Below are positions 17,164 through 25,654 of a stretch of DNA of 64,000 nucleotides, one piece after another; positions within the stretch are counted from its first letter, which is position 1; every line of letters begins with the position of its first letter. Source of the DNA: an uncultured Lentisphaerota bacterium (GTDB lineage: Bacteria; Verrucomicrobiota; Kiritimatiellia; RFP12; UBA1067); the NCBI GenBank assembly GCA_946413265.1, contig CAMKJU010000002.1, forward strand, positions 1 to 64,000, in the 5' to 3' direction. The notes beneath the pieces are model-generated. The model saw nothing but the letters and a program-made list of their open reading frames with translations, was not told the origin of the DNA and searched no databases. Position numbers and translations under genes: made by a program.

Positions 17164-18456
17164 TTACTTGTCGTTGAGCGCCGCAACGCCGGGAAGGACC
17201 TTGCCCTCCAGGTATTCGAGCGAAGCGCCGCCACCGGTGGAGATGTGCGTCATCTCCGCGGCCTTGCCGCTCTTCTTCACCGCGCTCACGCTGTCGCCGC
17301 CGCCGATGATCGACGTGCCGCCGTTCGCCTTGACCGTGGCCACCGCGTCGCACACGCCGAACGTGCCCTTCGCGAGCGGGGCGAACTCGAAGCAGCCCAT
17401 CGGACCGTTCCACACGACCGTCTTGGCGCCCTTGATCGCCTCGGAGAAGAGCTCGACCGTCTTCGGACCGATGTCGAGGCCCATCCAGCCGTCGGGGATG
17501 TCACCCTCGGCGACCTGCATCTGGATGTCGGAGGCGTCCTTCTCGGCCGGGAACTTGTCGGCAATCACGTTGTCGACGGGCAGGAGGAACTTGACGCCCT
17601 TCGCCGCCGCCGCGTCGAGCATCTCCTTCGCGTAGGCGAGCTGTTCGTCCTCGCAGAGGGAGTTGCCGACCTTCATGCCCTGCGCCTTCTTGAAGGTGTA
17701 GGCCATGCCGCCGCCGACGATGAGGGTATCGACCTTGCCAAGGAGGTTCTTGATCACCTTCAGCTTGTCGCTAACCTTCGCGCCGCCGAGGATCGCCACA
17801 AACGGACGCACTGGGTTCTCAACCGCGTCGCCGAGGAACTTGATCTCCTTCTCAAGGAGGAAGCCCGAGACGGCCGGCTGGAGGTAGTCCGCCACGACCG
17901 CCGTGGAGGCATGGGCGCGATGCGCCGTGCCGAACGCGTCGTTCGCGTAGACGTCGCCGTAGGAGGCGAGCTTCTTCGCCATCGCCTGGCGCTTCTCGTT
18001 GAGCTCGGCCTTCTTCGACTGGTACTCCTCCTCCGTGAGGTGGATGCCCTTCTTGTCGTCGTCCTTCTTGACCTTCCCGTCCTCGGCCTTGTAGAAGCGG
18101 GTGTTCTCGAGGAGCAGCACGTCGCCCGGCTTGAGCGCGGCCACTTCCGCGTCCGCGTCCATGCAGTCCGCCGCGAACGCGACGGGCTTGCCGAGCAGCT
18201 CGGCGAGATGCTCCGCCACGGGCTTCAGCGAGAACTCGGCCTCGTAGCCTTTGCCCTTCGGACGCCCGAGGTGGCTCATCAGCACGAGGCTGCCGCCCTG
18301 CTCGAGCACGTACTTGATCGACGGCAACGCCGCCACGACGCGCGTATCGTCCGTGATCTTGCCGCTGCCGTCCTTGGCCATCGGGACATTGAAGTCCACG
18401 CGCATCAGGACGCGCTTGCCCTTGAGATCGACGTCTCTCAGAGTCTTCTTGCTCAT
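17164..18456 (-). CDS. pgk: Phosphoglycerate kinase
   Basis: Glycolytic enzyme transferring phosphate from 1,3-bisphosphoglycerate to ADP. The 430 residues contain RVDFNVPM near the start, the SHLGRPKG substrate loop, [29 protein letters not shown], and the nucleotide-binding [11 protein letters not shown] motif near the end. It is about 35 residues longer than usual because of a Lys/Glu/Asp-rich insertion between [11 protein letters not shown] and the [10 protein letters not shown] block. The ATG overlaps the rpsT stop by 4 bp, and a strong terminator follows. Confidence 0.97.
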   Translation of the reverse strand: MSKKTLRDVDLKGKRVLMRVDFNVPMAKDGSGKITDDTRVVAALPSIKYVLEQGGSLVLMSHLGRPKGKGYEAEFSLKPVAEHLAELLGKPVAFAADCMDADAEVAALKPGDVLLLENTRFYKAEDGKVKKDDDKKGIHLTEEEYQSKKAELNEKRQAMAKKLASYGDVYANDAFGTAHRAHASTAVVADYLQPAVSGFLLEKEIKFLGDAVENPVRPFVAILGGAKVSDKLKVIKNLLGKVDTLIVGGGMAYTFKKAQGMKVGNSLCEDEQLAYAKEMLDAAAAKGVKFLLPVDNVIADKFPAEKDASDIQMQVAEGDIPDGWMGLDIGPKTVELFSEAIKGAKTVVWNGPMGCFEFAPLAKGTFGVCDAVATVKANGGTSIIGGGDSVSAVKKSGKAAEMTHISTGGGASLEYLEGKVLPGVAALNDK

Positions 18457-18746
18457 TTCGCCGCCTCCGCAGCCTTGGCCATCTTGTTCAGCTTAAGCTG
18501 GGCGCGGGATTTCTTGCGGTCGGCCGTGTTCTTCGTGATGATGCCCTTCTTCACGGCCTTGTCAAGACCGCTCACGAACGCCTTGAACTCCTTCTCGGCG
18601 TCCTCCTTCTTGCCGGCGTCAGCCGCCTTGAAGAGCTTCTTGTGCTCGGTGTGCAGACGCGCCTTGACCGACGTGTTACGGGCACGGGCCTTCGCGTTCT
18701 GACGGTCGCGTTTACGGGCGGCACGGCCGCCTTTGATGTTCGCCAT
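18453..18746 (-). CDS. rpsT: Ribosomal protein S20
   Basis: Small-subunit protein binding 16S rRNA. The 97 residues are Lys/Arg/Ala-rich and begin [24 protein letters not shown], the family start with a slightly altered first block, and continue with helices ending [20 protein letters not shown]. Length slightly above the usual 86-88. AGGAG ribosome-binding site 9 bases ahead of the ATG. Co-transcribed with pgk, an uncommon pairing. Confidence 0.96.
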   Translation of the reverse strand: MANIKGGRAARKRDRQNAKARARNTSVKARLHTEHKKLFKAADAGKKEDAEKEFKAFVSGLDKAVKKGIITKNTADRKKSRAQLKLNKMAKAAEAAK

Positions 18747-18785
18747 TGTAACTTTACTCCTATTTCGGGAAACAAGTGAGCGTAT

Positions 18786-18814
18786 ATTGTAGCGAAAATA
18801 TGGCGCGTTGTGAA
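18786..18814 (-). promoter_or_regulatory. rpsT-pgk promoter
   Basis: Minus strand -35 TTCACA (18809-18814), 17-bp spacer, -10 TACAAT (18786-18791). Leader of about 33 bases with AGGAG ribosome-binding site. Confidence 0.6.
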
Positions 18815-18845
18815 CTGGAAAAATGAAAAAAGTTTAAAATCGCCC

Positions 18846-18874
18846 TTGCAAGCCCCGCCGAGATTTAGTAAACT
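18846..18874 (+). promoter_or_regulatory. tRNA-Thr promoter
   Basis: Plus strand -35 TTGCAA (18846-18851), 17-bp spacer, -10 TAAACT (18869-18874), placing the start about 13 bases before the mature tRNA 5' end at 18894. Confidence 0.6.
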
Positions 18875-18893
18875 ATCCACCGTTTTCAACCAA

Positions 18894-18969
18894 GCCAGGT
18901 TAGCACAGCTGGTAGTGCGGCTCATTCGTAATGAGCAGGTCGGCGGTTCGAATCCGTTACCTGGCTCCA
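18894..18969 (+). tRNA. tRNA-Thr (anticodon CGT)
   Basis: A 76-base cloverleaf with encoded CCA. Acceptor GCCAGGT/ACCTGGC (7 bp), D-arm GCAC/GTGC, anticodon stem GCTCA/TGAGC with loop TTCGTAA giving anticodon CGT (18927-18929) for ACG codons, and T-arm GGCGG-TTCGAAT-CCGTT with two G-U pairs. A promoter upstream and a hairpin terminator downstream suggest a single-gene unit. Confidence 0.96.
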
Positions 18970-19024
18970 CTTCAAAGGTACGTCTCGCCCAATCAAGGCG
19001 GCGGCCCACCCCCAGCGTTCTGTG

Positions 19025-19054
19025 ATCGGCGAAATCTTCGCCGATTATTTTGTT
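19025..19054 (+). terminator. Intrinsic terminator after tRNA-Thr
   Basis: Perfect 9-bp inverted repeat ATCGGCGAA-ATC-TTCGCCGAT (19025-19045) followed by TATTTTGTT. It lies about 55 bases past the tRNA and just ahead of the next plus-strand promoter. Confidence 0.8.
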
Positions 19055-19059
19055 CCGGG

Positions 19060-19088
19060 TTGACGGCGGCGGGAACGTTTGCTACACT
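19060..19088 (+). promoter_or_regulatory. Promoter of the ACP-SDR-acyltransferase operon
   Basis: -35 TTGACG (19060-19065), exactly 17-bp spacer, -10 TACACT (19083-19088). The ATG at 19112 follows a GGAGA ribosome-binding site. Confidence 0.7.
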
Positions 19089-19111
19089 TCACGCACGCAA
19101 CGGAGAAGTCA

Positions 19112-19327
19112 ATGCCGCAGTTTCTCGAAAAAATAGCCGAAGTGCTCGAGGTGCCGTCCGTCACGCCGGAATACGCGTTCCGTTCGGCGCCGGGGTGGAG
19201 CTCGCTCATGGGCTTCGCCCTCATCGTGCTGCTCGAACAGCAGTACCACGTCACGCTCACGGTGGATGATTTCATGAAGCTCGTGACGGTCGCGGACCTC
19301 GCACGCGCCGCGGAGGTGGACGCATGA
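19112..19327 (+). CDS. Acyl-carrier-protein-like protein
   Basis: A 71-residue protein with the ACP four-helix pattern. The phosphopantetheine attachment site normally reads D-S-L/M; here it is W29-S30-S31-L32-M33, so the Asp before the modified Ser (S31) is replaced by Ser. Start at 19112, with GGAGA upstream, rather than the longer in-frame ATG at 19079, which lies in the promoter spacer. The gene overlaps the SDR gene by 4 bp. Small ACPs beside a ketoreductase and a NeuD-type acyltransferase occur in surface-sugar acylation clusters. Whether S31 is loaded is uncertain. Confidence 0.8.
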   Translation: MPQFLEKIAEVLEVPSVTPEYAFRSAPGWSSLMGFALIVLLEQQYHVTLTVDDFMKLVTVADLARAAEVDA

Positions 19328-20061
19328 GCGGCACCTGCACCGTCGTGACGGGCGCCACCTCCGGCATCGGCGCCGTCGTCGCCGCCCGCCTCCTCGCGCG
19401 CGGCGAAAACGTGGTGGCCGTCGCGCGCCGCGCAGAAGAGCTTTCGCGCCTCTACGGCGCAAACCCCCACGCCCTCTGCGTGGCAACCGACCTCGAATCG
19501 CCCGACGCTACCGCCCGCGTGGCCGCCGCCGTGAAGGAGCGTTTCGACGCCGTCCGCGGTTTCGTCCACGCCGCCGGATTCGTCGCCCCCGCCCCGCTCG
19601 GACTCATCCAGGACGAGACGGCGCACCGGCTCTTTTCCGTCCACGCCCTCTTCCCCCTCCAGTTCCTCGGCTGGCTCGCCAAGCGTCCGAACCATGCGGA
19701 CGGCGCGGCCGCCGTGCTCGTCTCGTCGCTCGCCGCGCACGAGGGCGACTGCGGCAACGCCGCCTACGCCGCCGCGAAGGGCGCGGTCGAGGGGCTGCTC
19801 CGTCCCGCCGCCGCCGAACTCGCCCCGCGCGGCGTGCGCGTGAACGCCGTCGTGCTCGGCGTTGTCGACACGCCGATGGCACAAAACTCCTGGATGGCGC
19901 GCTGCACGCCGGAGCAGGTCGACGCCCGGCGCGCGCGTTACCCGCTCGGTTTCGGCACGCCGGAGAAGGTCGCGGACGTGATCGACTTCTTCCTCGGCGA
20001 GGCGTCCGCATGGATTACGGGACAGTGCCTCGTGGCGGACGGCGGACACCAACTGACCTAA
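19324..20061 (+). CDS. Short-chain dehydrogenase/reductase (FabG-like)
   Basis: A 245-residue Rossmann-fold NAD(P)-dependent oxidoreductase. Cofactor motif TGATSGIG (9-16), structural NAG-equivalent HAAG (82-85), catalytic Ser134/135, Y148 and K152 in the Y-x-x-x-K motif, and the GVDTPM-type stretch near 180. The end GQCLVADGGHQLT matches FabG-like enzymes (GQ-x-L-x-V-DGG). Next to an ACP, reduction of a 3-oxoacyl-ACP is the simplest role. It overlaps the ACP gene by 4 bp and is followed 12 bp later by the acyltransferase. Confidence 0.9.
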   Translation: MSGTCTVVTGATSGIGAVVAARLLARGENVVAVARRAEELSRLYGANPHALCVATDLESPDATARVAAAVKERFDAVRGFVHAAGFVAPAPLGLIQDETAHRLFSVHALFPLQFLGWLAKRPNHADGAAAVLVSSLAAHEGDCGNAAYAAAKGAVEGLLRPAAAELAPRGVRVNAVVLGVVDTPMAQNSWMARCTPEQVDARRARYPLGFGTPEKVADVIDFFLGEASAWITGQCLVADGGHQLT

Positions 20062-20073
20062 GCAGGATACGGC

Positions 20074-20715
20074 ATGAAGGACCTCGTCATCATCGGTGCG
20101 GGCGGATTCGGACGCGAACTCTTCAGCGCGGCGCGCGAGGCCGTCGGCTTCGGCGAGCGGTTCCGCATCAAGGGCTACCTCGACGCCAACCCCGCCGCGC
20201 TCGACCGCTTCACCGGCTACCCGTCCATCCTCGGTTCGCCCGAAGACTACGCCATTCAGCCAGACGACGTGTTCATCACCGCACTCGGCAACATCGCCTC
20301 CCGCCGCCGCTGCGTAGAGCTGATCGAAAAACGCGGCGGTGCGTTCATCTCCGTGATCCACCGATCCGCCTCGCTCGGACAGAACGTCACCGTCGGCCCC
20401 GGCTCGTTCATCGCGCACAACGTGGTGCTCACGGTGGACATCGCCGTGGGACGCCACGCGGACATCTTCCACGGCACGGAGATCGGACACGACTCAACCG
20501 TCGGCGACTTCGCGCACGTCTACTCGCTCTGCTCAATCGGCGGCAACGTGAAAATCGGCAACGGCGCGGCCGTGTATCCCGGCGCACGCATCGTGCCCAA
20601 TCGCAAGATCGGCGACAACGCCGTCGTGGGCATCGGCAGCGTGGTGCTGCTCAACGTCCCAGCCGGAACAACGGTGTTCGGCAACCCCGCCGCCCCGAAG
20701 GCGATACCGTCATGA
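20074..20715 (+). CDS. NeuD/PglD-type sugar O/N-acyltransferase
   Basis: A 213-residue protein. N-terminal nucleotide-binding-like domain (DLVIIGAGGFGREL) as in NeuD and PglD, then left-handed beta-helix hexapeptide repeats from about residue 95 (VTVGPGSFIAHNVVL, ADIFHGTEIGHDSTVGDF, VKIGNGAAVYPGARI) with the catalytic His expected in the IGHDS segment. The end VFGNPAAPKA is typical. These enzymes acylate UDP-sugars for surface glycans. The preceding ACP and reductase suggest an acyl-ACP donor rather than acetyl-CoA; this is inference. Confidence 0.9.
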   Translation: MKDLVIIGAGGFGRELFSAAREAVGFGERFRIKGYLDANPAALDRFTGYPSILGSPEDYAIQPDDVFITALGNIASRRRCVELIEKRGGAFISVIHRSASLGQNVTVGPGSFIAHNVVLTVDIAVGRHADIFHGTEIGHDSTVGDFAHVYSLCSIGGNVKIGNGAAVYPGARIVPNRKIGDNAVVGIGSVVLLNVPAGTTVFGNPAAPKAIPS

Positions 20716-20738
20716 GCGTCCCCCGGTCAAGTCTGTCT

Positions 20739-22544
20739 TCACTTGCCTTCGCGTAGACGCTTCAGCGCGATCTGCACTGCGCAGGGCGTTTCCTTGCCGG
20801 TCCAGTCCTGCGACTCCACCCACTCCTCGGCGGCGAAAAGACGCTGCGCCGCCTCCTCGTAGGAGATGCCGCCCAGCTCCACCAGGAGGCGGATGCCGCG
20901 GTCTATGAGTTTCTTGTTGGAGATCGACACCCAGCTCATCCAGTTCCCTGCCACGCGCCCCATCGCGGCCATCGTGCCGGTGGAGAGACAGTTGAACGCG
21001 AGCTTCACGGCGAGGTGCTTCCATATCTCAAGCGGCGAATCCGCTATGGGCATGTCGATGTGGATGGCAGGACGCGACAGGCCCGCGACTCCGGGTCCGA
21101 TGTGGAAGACGACCTGTTCCGGCCATGCCGACGCGAGCTTCTCCGCGGCAGCCACGAACTCGGGCGGACGGTCTCCGACAGTCAGCATCACGGCCGCCGC
21201 GCGGGTATAGCCCTGAATGCGTTCAGGCGCGGGTTCATTGCCGATCATGTAGGTGATGAGGTCGGAATACTTGATGAGCGGCGGAGAGTCGATGAACCGC
21301 TGCGGCATCTTGAGCGAACGGGCGTCCTCGCTCGTGAACTCCAGGCACCGCGGATGGCGACGCATCATCTCGTTCCAACACGCGACCGTTGGATGGAGCG
21401 GGTTCTTCACGAACGCCCAGCTCTGAGCGAGATGCTTGTCGCGGCTGGAGCGGAGCGGCGGCAGCATGAACGTGGGGGAGCGCTCCGTGTTGTCTGTGAA
21501 GAGGTCGAGCATGCACTTGTCTGCGAGATACGTGATGCGTCCGTGCTTCTCGTAGACGCCTTTCTCGAACTCAATCGCCCTCACGAGGCCGGCACGGCCT
21601 CCTGATGACTCGAGACCAGCGAGCAGCTTCTCGAACGCGACGGTGTAGTCCTTCGCCGTCTCCTTCGCGAAGCGCGGCATCACGCGGCAGAGCGCCGCTT
21701 CAAGTGCGCACGAGCCGAGGAGCTGTTCGGAGCTGGTGGCCTGCATGCGGGTGGAGCCGGCAAGCGACATCGAGCCGCAGTAGATGTCGAGCACCGTCAC
21801 CTTCGGATTGTCGATCGCCTCGCGGCAGCGGTCGAGGTGCGCGCGCAGGAGGTCAGCGGGGTTATTGAACACGAGGAAGCACTTCGCCCCGTGTTCGGCG
21901 GCGTACTGGAGCGTGCCCAGCACGGACGACGTCTCGCCGCCCTCTGTGATGGCCACGAAGGTATCCCCCTCGCCCACGTTGAGCGCGGCGGCCTGGCGGC
22001 GTCCGCCCTCCGCGAAGTCCTCGAAGAACTCCACGCTCTTGATGAGCGCGAAGTCGCCGCCAGTCATGATCGACGCAGAACGGTCCGCGAGCGCGCGCTC
22101 CGCCGGCGTGAGCTCCGCCGCGCGGCGGTAGAAGAAGTCGCGCCACATCGACTCAAGGAGGATGGAGAGGCGTCCCGTAGCGCCGCAGCCAGAGAAGATG
22201 ATCCGTCCCTTCGGCGCCTGGAGAGTATCCACCATCGACGAGACGAGCTTCTCGAACTTCTCGCCCGCGAACACGTGCCGCATCGTGATCGGGATCTGCC
22301 TGTCGCCGCGCTGGAGACACTGCACTCCCGCAAGCGTCGAGCGCTTGAAGTCCTCCTCAAGCGTCGCCGTGATCGGGTTCGACTGCTCCGTGGGGATGAA
22401 GCCCAGGTGGAACTGCTTCTCGTTGTCGATGAAGTCCCGCGCCTTGGCCTTCGCCGCCTCCGAACACTCGAAGGCCTGAAGGGTCGCGCTTGCCGCGACC
22501 GCCGCCACGCCTGCTGCCACAAACCGTGCCATCTTTATCATCAT
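20739..22544 (-). CDS. Exported MurQ/GCKR-like two-SIS-domain protein
   Basis: A 601-residue protein whose first ~24 residues look like a signal peptide (MARFVAAGVAAVAASATLQA). The MurQ/GCKR family start follows (PTEQSNPITATLEED, about 52-66), then SIS domain 1 with GRIIFSGCGATGRLSILLES and EGGETSSVLGTL. A second SIS domain follows in the C-terminal half (VVFHIGPGVAG, ITYMIGNEPAPERI). MurQ cleaves the lactyl ether of MurNAc-6-phosphate in the cytoplasm; the double-SIS length fits GCKR-like proteins. Export would be unusual for a phosphosugar enzyme. AAGGAG ribosome-binding site; promoter TTGCGG-17-TATTGT upstream. Confidence 0.78.
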   Translation of the reverse strand: MMIKMARFVAAGVAAVAASATLQAFECSEAAKAKARDFIDNEKQFHLGFIPTEQSNPITATLEEDFKRSTLAGVQCLQRGDRQIPITMRHVFAGEKFEKLVSSMVDTLQAPKGRIIFSGCGATGRLSILLESMWRDFFYRRAAELTPAERALADRSASIMTGGDFALIKSVEFFEDFAEGGRRQAAALNVGEGDTFVAITEGGETSSVLGTLQYAAEHGAKCFLVFNNPADLLRAHLDRCREAIDNPKVTVLDIYCGSMSLAGSTRMQATSSEQLLGSCALEAALCRVMPRFAKETAKDYTVAFEKLLAGLESSGGRAGLVRAIEFEKGVYEKHGRITYLADKCMLDLFTDNTERSPTFMLPPLRSSRDKHLAQSWAFVKNPLHPTVACWNEMMRRHPRCLEFTSEDARSLKMPQRFIDSPPLIKYSDLITYMIGNEPAPERIQGYTRAAAVMLTVGDRPPEFVAAAEKLASAWPEQVVFHIGPGVAGLSRPAIHIDMPIADSPLEIWKHLAVKLAFNCLSTGTMAAMGRVAGNWMSWVSISNKKLIDRGIRLLVELGGISYEEAAQRLFAAEEWVESQDWTGKETPCAVQIALKRLREGK

Positions 22545-22584
22545 TTGCTCCTTCTTCTCGTAAGTCTACATTTTGACTTGGCGA

Positions 22585-22613
22585 TACAATATCAAAATCC
22601 ACTCTTTTCCGCA
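22585..22613 (-). promoter_or_regulatory. Promoter of the SIS-domain gene
   Basis: Minus strand -35 TTGCGG, 17-bp spacer, -10 TATTGT, about 40 bases ahead of the ATG at 22544. It shares the divergent gap with the LarA-like gene, whose -10 TATACT lies at 22643-22648 on the plus strand. Confidence 0.45.
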
Positions 22614-22678
22614 AGAGCCGTTCCCTACCGCGCCGCAATGTGGTATACTTCCCGCATCACCCAACGAGGAGCTACAAA

Positions 22679-23971
22679 ATGACGGAAACCTTCAAGATCG
22701 CCGCGACGGACGCGGGACTCACCGACGACGAAATCCGCGCCGCGCTCACGCAGGCGCTCCAGCCCGCGATCGACGCCGGCGAGCTGCGCAACGTCCTCAT
22801 TCTCCCGCCGGACTTCACGCGCTTCCACTCGAACGCCGGCTTCATCACGAACTTCTACTACCGCTTCCTGACCGAACGCGGCGTGAAAGTGGACATCCTG
22901 CCCGCGCTCGGCACGCACGTGCCCGTGAGCGAGACGCAGTGGAAAACGATGTTCGGCGACATTCCGTTCGAGAAGATGATCGTGCACAACTGGCGCACCG
23001 ACGTGGTGAAGCTCGGCGACATCCCCGCCGAGGCCGTGGAGGAAATCTCGGGCGGGCTGTGGAAGGAATCCCTCCCCGTTGAGGTGAACAAGCTCGTGAT
23101 GGGCCCGAAGTACGATCTCGTGATCTCGCCCGGACAGGTCGTGCCGCACGAGGTGATCGGCATGGCCAACCACGCGAAGAACCTCTTCGTGGGCACGGGC
23201 GGCTCCGGCATGATCAACGCGAGCCACATGATCGGCGCGGTGTGCGGCATGGAGCAGGCGATGGGACGCGACCACACGCCCGTGCGCCGCCTGTTCGACT
23301 ACGCGATGGAGCACTTCATCTACGGGAAGCGTCCGATCCTCTTCTGCCTCACGGTCACCACGGCGCCCGGCGGAAAGATCCGCACGCACGGCCTCTTCAT
23401 CGGCGAAGGACGCAACTGCCTCACCGAAGCCGTGAAGCTCGCCCAGCAGAAGAACGTGGACTACGTGGAGCACGGGCTCAAGAAGTGCGTCGTGTACCTC
23501 GACCCGTCGGAATTCACCTCCACCTGGCTCGGCAACAAGGCCGTGTACCGCACGCGCATGGCGATGGCGGACGGCGGCGAGCTGATTATCCTCGCACCCG
23601 GCGTGGAGCGCTTCGGCGAGGACGCGACCGTGGACAAGCTCATCCGCAAGTACGGCTACCGTGGCCGGCTCCACACGCTGGAGGTGTTCCAGCGTCCGGA
23701 CGCCGACGACCTCCGCGCGAACATGGGCGCGGCGGCACACCTCATCCACGGTTCCTCCGACGGACGCTTCTCCATTACCTACTGCGTGAAGAACATCACG
23801 AAGGAAGAGGTTGAGGGCGTCGGCTTCAAGGCGGCGGACTACGACGAGATGGCGGCGAAGTATGATCCCACGAAGCTTTCCTACGGCTACAACACCGTGG
23901 ACGGCGAGGAAATCTACTTCATCCCCAACCCCGCCCTCGGTCTCTGGATCAACCGCGAACGCTTCAATTGA
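22679..23971 (+). CDS. LarA-family nickel-pincer racemase/epimerase-like protein
   Basis: A 430-residue member of the lactate-racemase family (DUF2088). The residues that bind the nickel-pincer cofactor in Lactobacillus LarA (His108, His174, Lys184, His200) align as H80 in LGTHVPVS, H157 and K167 in PHEVIGMANHAK, and H183 in MINASHM. The H-K-H spacing of 10 and 16 residues is identical, so a cofactor-bound enzyme is likely. The substrate is unknown; many LarA homologues act on other alpha-hydroxy acids. Start at 22679 with GAGGAG upstream; the longer frame from 22640 overlaps the -10. LarB is at 3321-4019. Confidence 0.9.
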   Translation: MTETFKIAATDAGLTDDEIRAALTQALQPAIDAGELRNVLILPPDFTRFHSNAGFITNFYYRFLTERGVKVDILPALGTHVPVSETQWKTMFGDIPFEKMIVHNWRTDVVKLGDIPAEAVEEISGGLWKESLPVEVNKLVMGPKYDLVISPGQVVPHEVIGMANHAKNLFVGTGGSGMINASHMIGAVCGMEQAMGRDHTPVRRLFDYAMEHFIYGKRPILFCLTVTTAPGGKIRTHGLFIGEGRNCLTEAVKLAQQKNVDYVEHGLKKCVVYLDPSEFTSTWLGNKAVYRTRMAMADGGELIILAPGVERFGEDATVDKLIRKYGYRGRLHTLEVFQRPDADDLRANMGAAAHLIHGSSDGRFSITYCVKNITKEEVEGVGFKAADYDEMAAKYDPTKLSYGYNTVDGEEIYFIPNPALGLWINRERFN

Positions 23972-24024
23972 GGGGTATAGTACTTGGATTGGTAAGATTA
24001 CGGTGCGGACTGTGACTGTTGCAA

Positions 24025-25653
24025 TCAGCGGTCAAATTTCATGCCGGGCATCTTCCGTTTAAGCTTGACGCCGTCCTGCACTCGCCCGCATTCGATGTAG
24101 ACATCCGCTAGGCCCAACACGTAGGCGCGGTCCTTCCAGCCCGTCTGCACCACCGCCTCCTCGGCTAGGCGGATCGCGCGGTCCACGTTACGCGCCTTGC
24201 CGCTGCGGATGCTCATGAGCTTGGCTGAGCGGAGCTTCAGCGCGGGATCGTCCGGGTGGCGCCGGATAAGGACATCGAGTGCCTGCACGGCCACGTCTTC
24301 GTGTCCGCTGGCCGCACAGCACTCCACCAGTTCCAGACGATGGGCATCCGTCTCCGGATCCAGCTTGACTACGCGGTTGAACACCTGCGCGGCCATCTCC
24401 ATCTGCCCGCCCTTCTTGAGGCACATGCCGTAGTTGTGCATGAGCGCGGCGTCCTCCGGGCAAATGAGCAGCAGCTTTTCGTAACATCCCAGCGCGCCAT
24501 TGACGTTTCCTGCACGCAGGAACTGCCGCCCCTTCAGGTCAACCACGTCCACGAGACCGCGCAGCAACGGGTCGCGCGGGCTGACCTTCGCCGCCGTCGT
24601 CCACCGCTCGATCGCGTTCGTGGAGATGCCTTTGCCGATGTCGTCGAATCCCGCGAGGAATTCTCGCCGCGCGGCCTGCACGACCATGATGGCGTTCGTG
24701 GTCCGGGTAAACACCTCGGCCTCAGCCTCTCCCTGACGGAACCACGGCATAGGAGGAATGTAGTATGGCGTGAGTACGGACGCCCGCACGAAAGTAGCGT
24801 CGTTCTCGGTCAGCTCTCCGACCGACTGACGCGCCTCCTTCCAGGAAACCGTCTGCCGTTCGGCTACTGCGACTTCCTTCAGACCCGGCTCGATTTCGAC
24901 GTCGCGCCCCACGTAGCACGTGAACACGTCCGATGGCGTATAGATGCCAGAAGCGGCTAACGCCTCGGACGTTTTTTCGTCGGCGAAAAGATCGTAGACC
25001 TTGTCCGCCGACACGTCCGCCGCGCCCGTCAGGACGTAGTCGTGCGCGCCGATGCACCACAGAAAATACGGCCCAACCGCCGCGCGGAATTCGGAAAGAA
25101 TGCCCTTCAACCGCCCGCGCGACAGACGCCGCGCATCGACATGCAGCACCACGAGGCCACCCGGTGCGCACAACCCAGCGATGCGGGACCATTCATCCGC
25201 CGTCGGGAAATCCGTCCCTTTCAGCCAGTCCGGCTGTGATGCAACGAGCACGATCTCAGCGGATGCGACATTATTCGTCGCATCCAACACCCGCACGCCA
25301 GCAGAATCAAACGGCTTCCGGTAGAAAGTCGCCTCGGCACCGACCACGCGTACGGACTGCGCGGATGGTTTCAGGAGCATCGCAATGCAGCCCGGAAACA
25401 GACGCACTTGGCGGAACCTGTAGCCCGTATCCACGGGACGGTCGTCCATCGTCGTCACGCCGCCTTCCGGGAAATCCGCGTCCACACGATTGGCGATCTG
25501 CCCCGTTCCCTCGTCCGCTTCGCCTTGAAGTGGCAACGACGTCGGACGGCGAACATTCAGCCAAATCGCCACCGCACTGGCAATGACAACCGCCGCGAGC
25601 ATTCCGCCTACGACGAACGATTTCCTCTCACCTGTCCGCTTCGCGATTCCCAT
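24025..25653 (-). CDS. Membrane-anchored TPR protein
   Basis: A 542-residue protein with one N-terminal membrane helix (about 14-32) and a large extracytoplasmic part. Residues about 60-330 are of unrecognised fold (ending near PPMPWFRQGEAEAEVF). The C-terminal ~190 residues hold TPR repeats (ALGCYEKLLLICPEDAALMHNYG, AAQVFNRVVKLDPETDAHRLE, DRAIRLAEEAVVQTG). The middle holds VVLHVDARRLSRGRLKGILSEF, the place where spermidine-synthase-like folds sit in some membrane proteins, but no methyltransferase motif is clear. It starts one base after the waaA stop, so the two are coupled. Confidence 0.72.
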   Translation of the reverse strand: MGIAKRTGERKSFVVGGMLAAVVIASAVAIWLNVRRPTSLPLQGEADEGTGQIANRVDADFPEGGVTTMDDRPVDTGYRFRQVRLFPGCIAMLLKPSAQSVRVVGAEATFYRKPFDSAGVRVLDATNNVASAEIVLVASQPDWLKGTDFPTADEWSRIAGLCAPGGLVVLHVDARRLSRGRLKGILSEFRAAVGPYFLWCIGAHDYVLTGAADVSADKVYDLFADEKTSEALAASGIYTPSDVFTCYVGRDVEIEPGLKEVAVAERQTVSWKEARQSVGELTENDATFVRASVLTPYYIPPMPWFRQGEAEAEVFTRTTNAIMVVQAARREFLAGFDDIGKGISTNAIERWTTAAKVSPRDPLLRGLVDVVDLKGRQFLRAGNVNGALGCYEKLLLICPEDAALMHNYGMCLKKGGQMEMAAQVFNRVVKLDPETDAHRLELVECCAASGHEDVAVQALDVLIRRHPDDPALKLRSAKLMSIRSGKARNVDRAIRLAEEAVVQTGWKDRAYVLGLADVYIECGRVQDGVKLKRKMPGMKFDR

Positions 25654-25654
25654 T

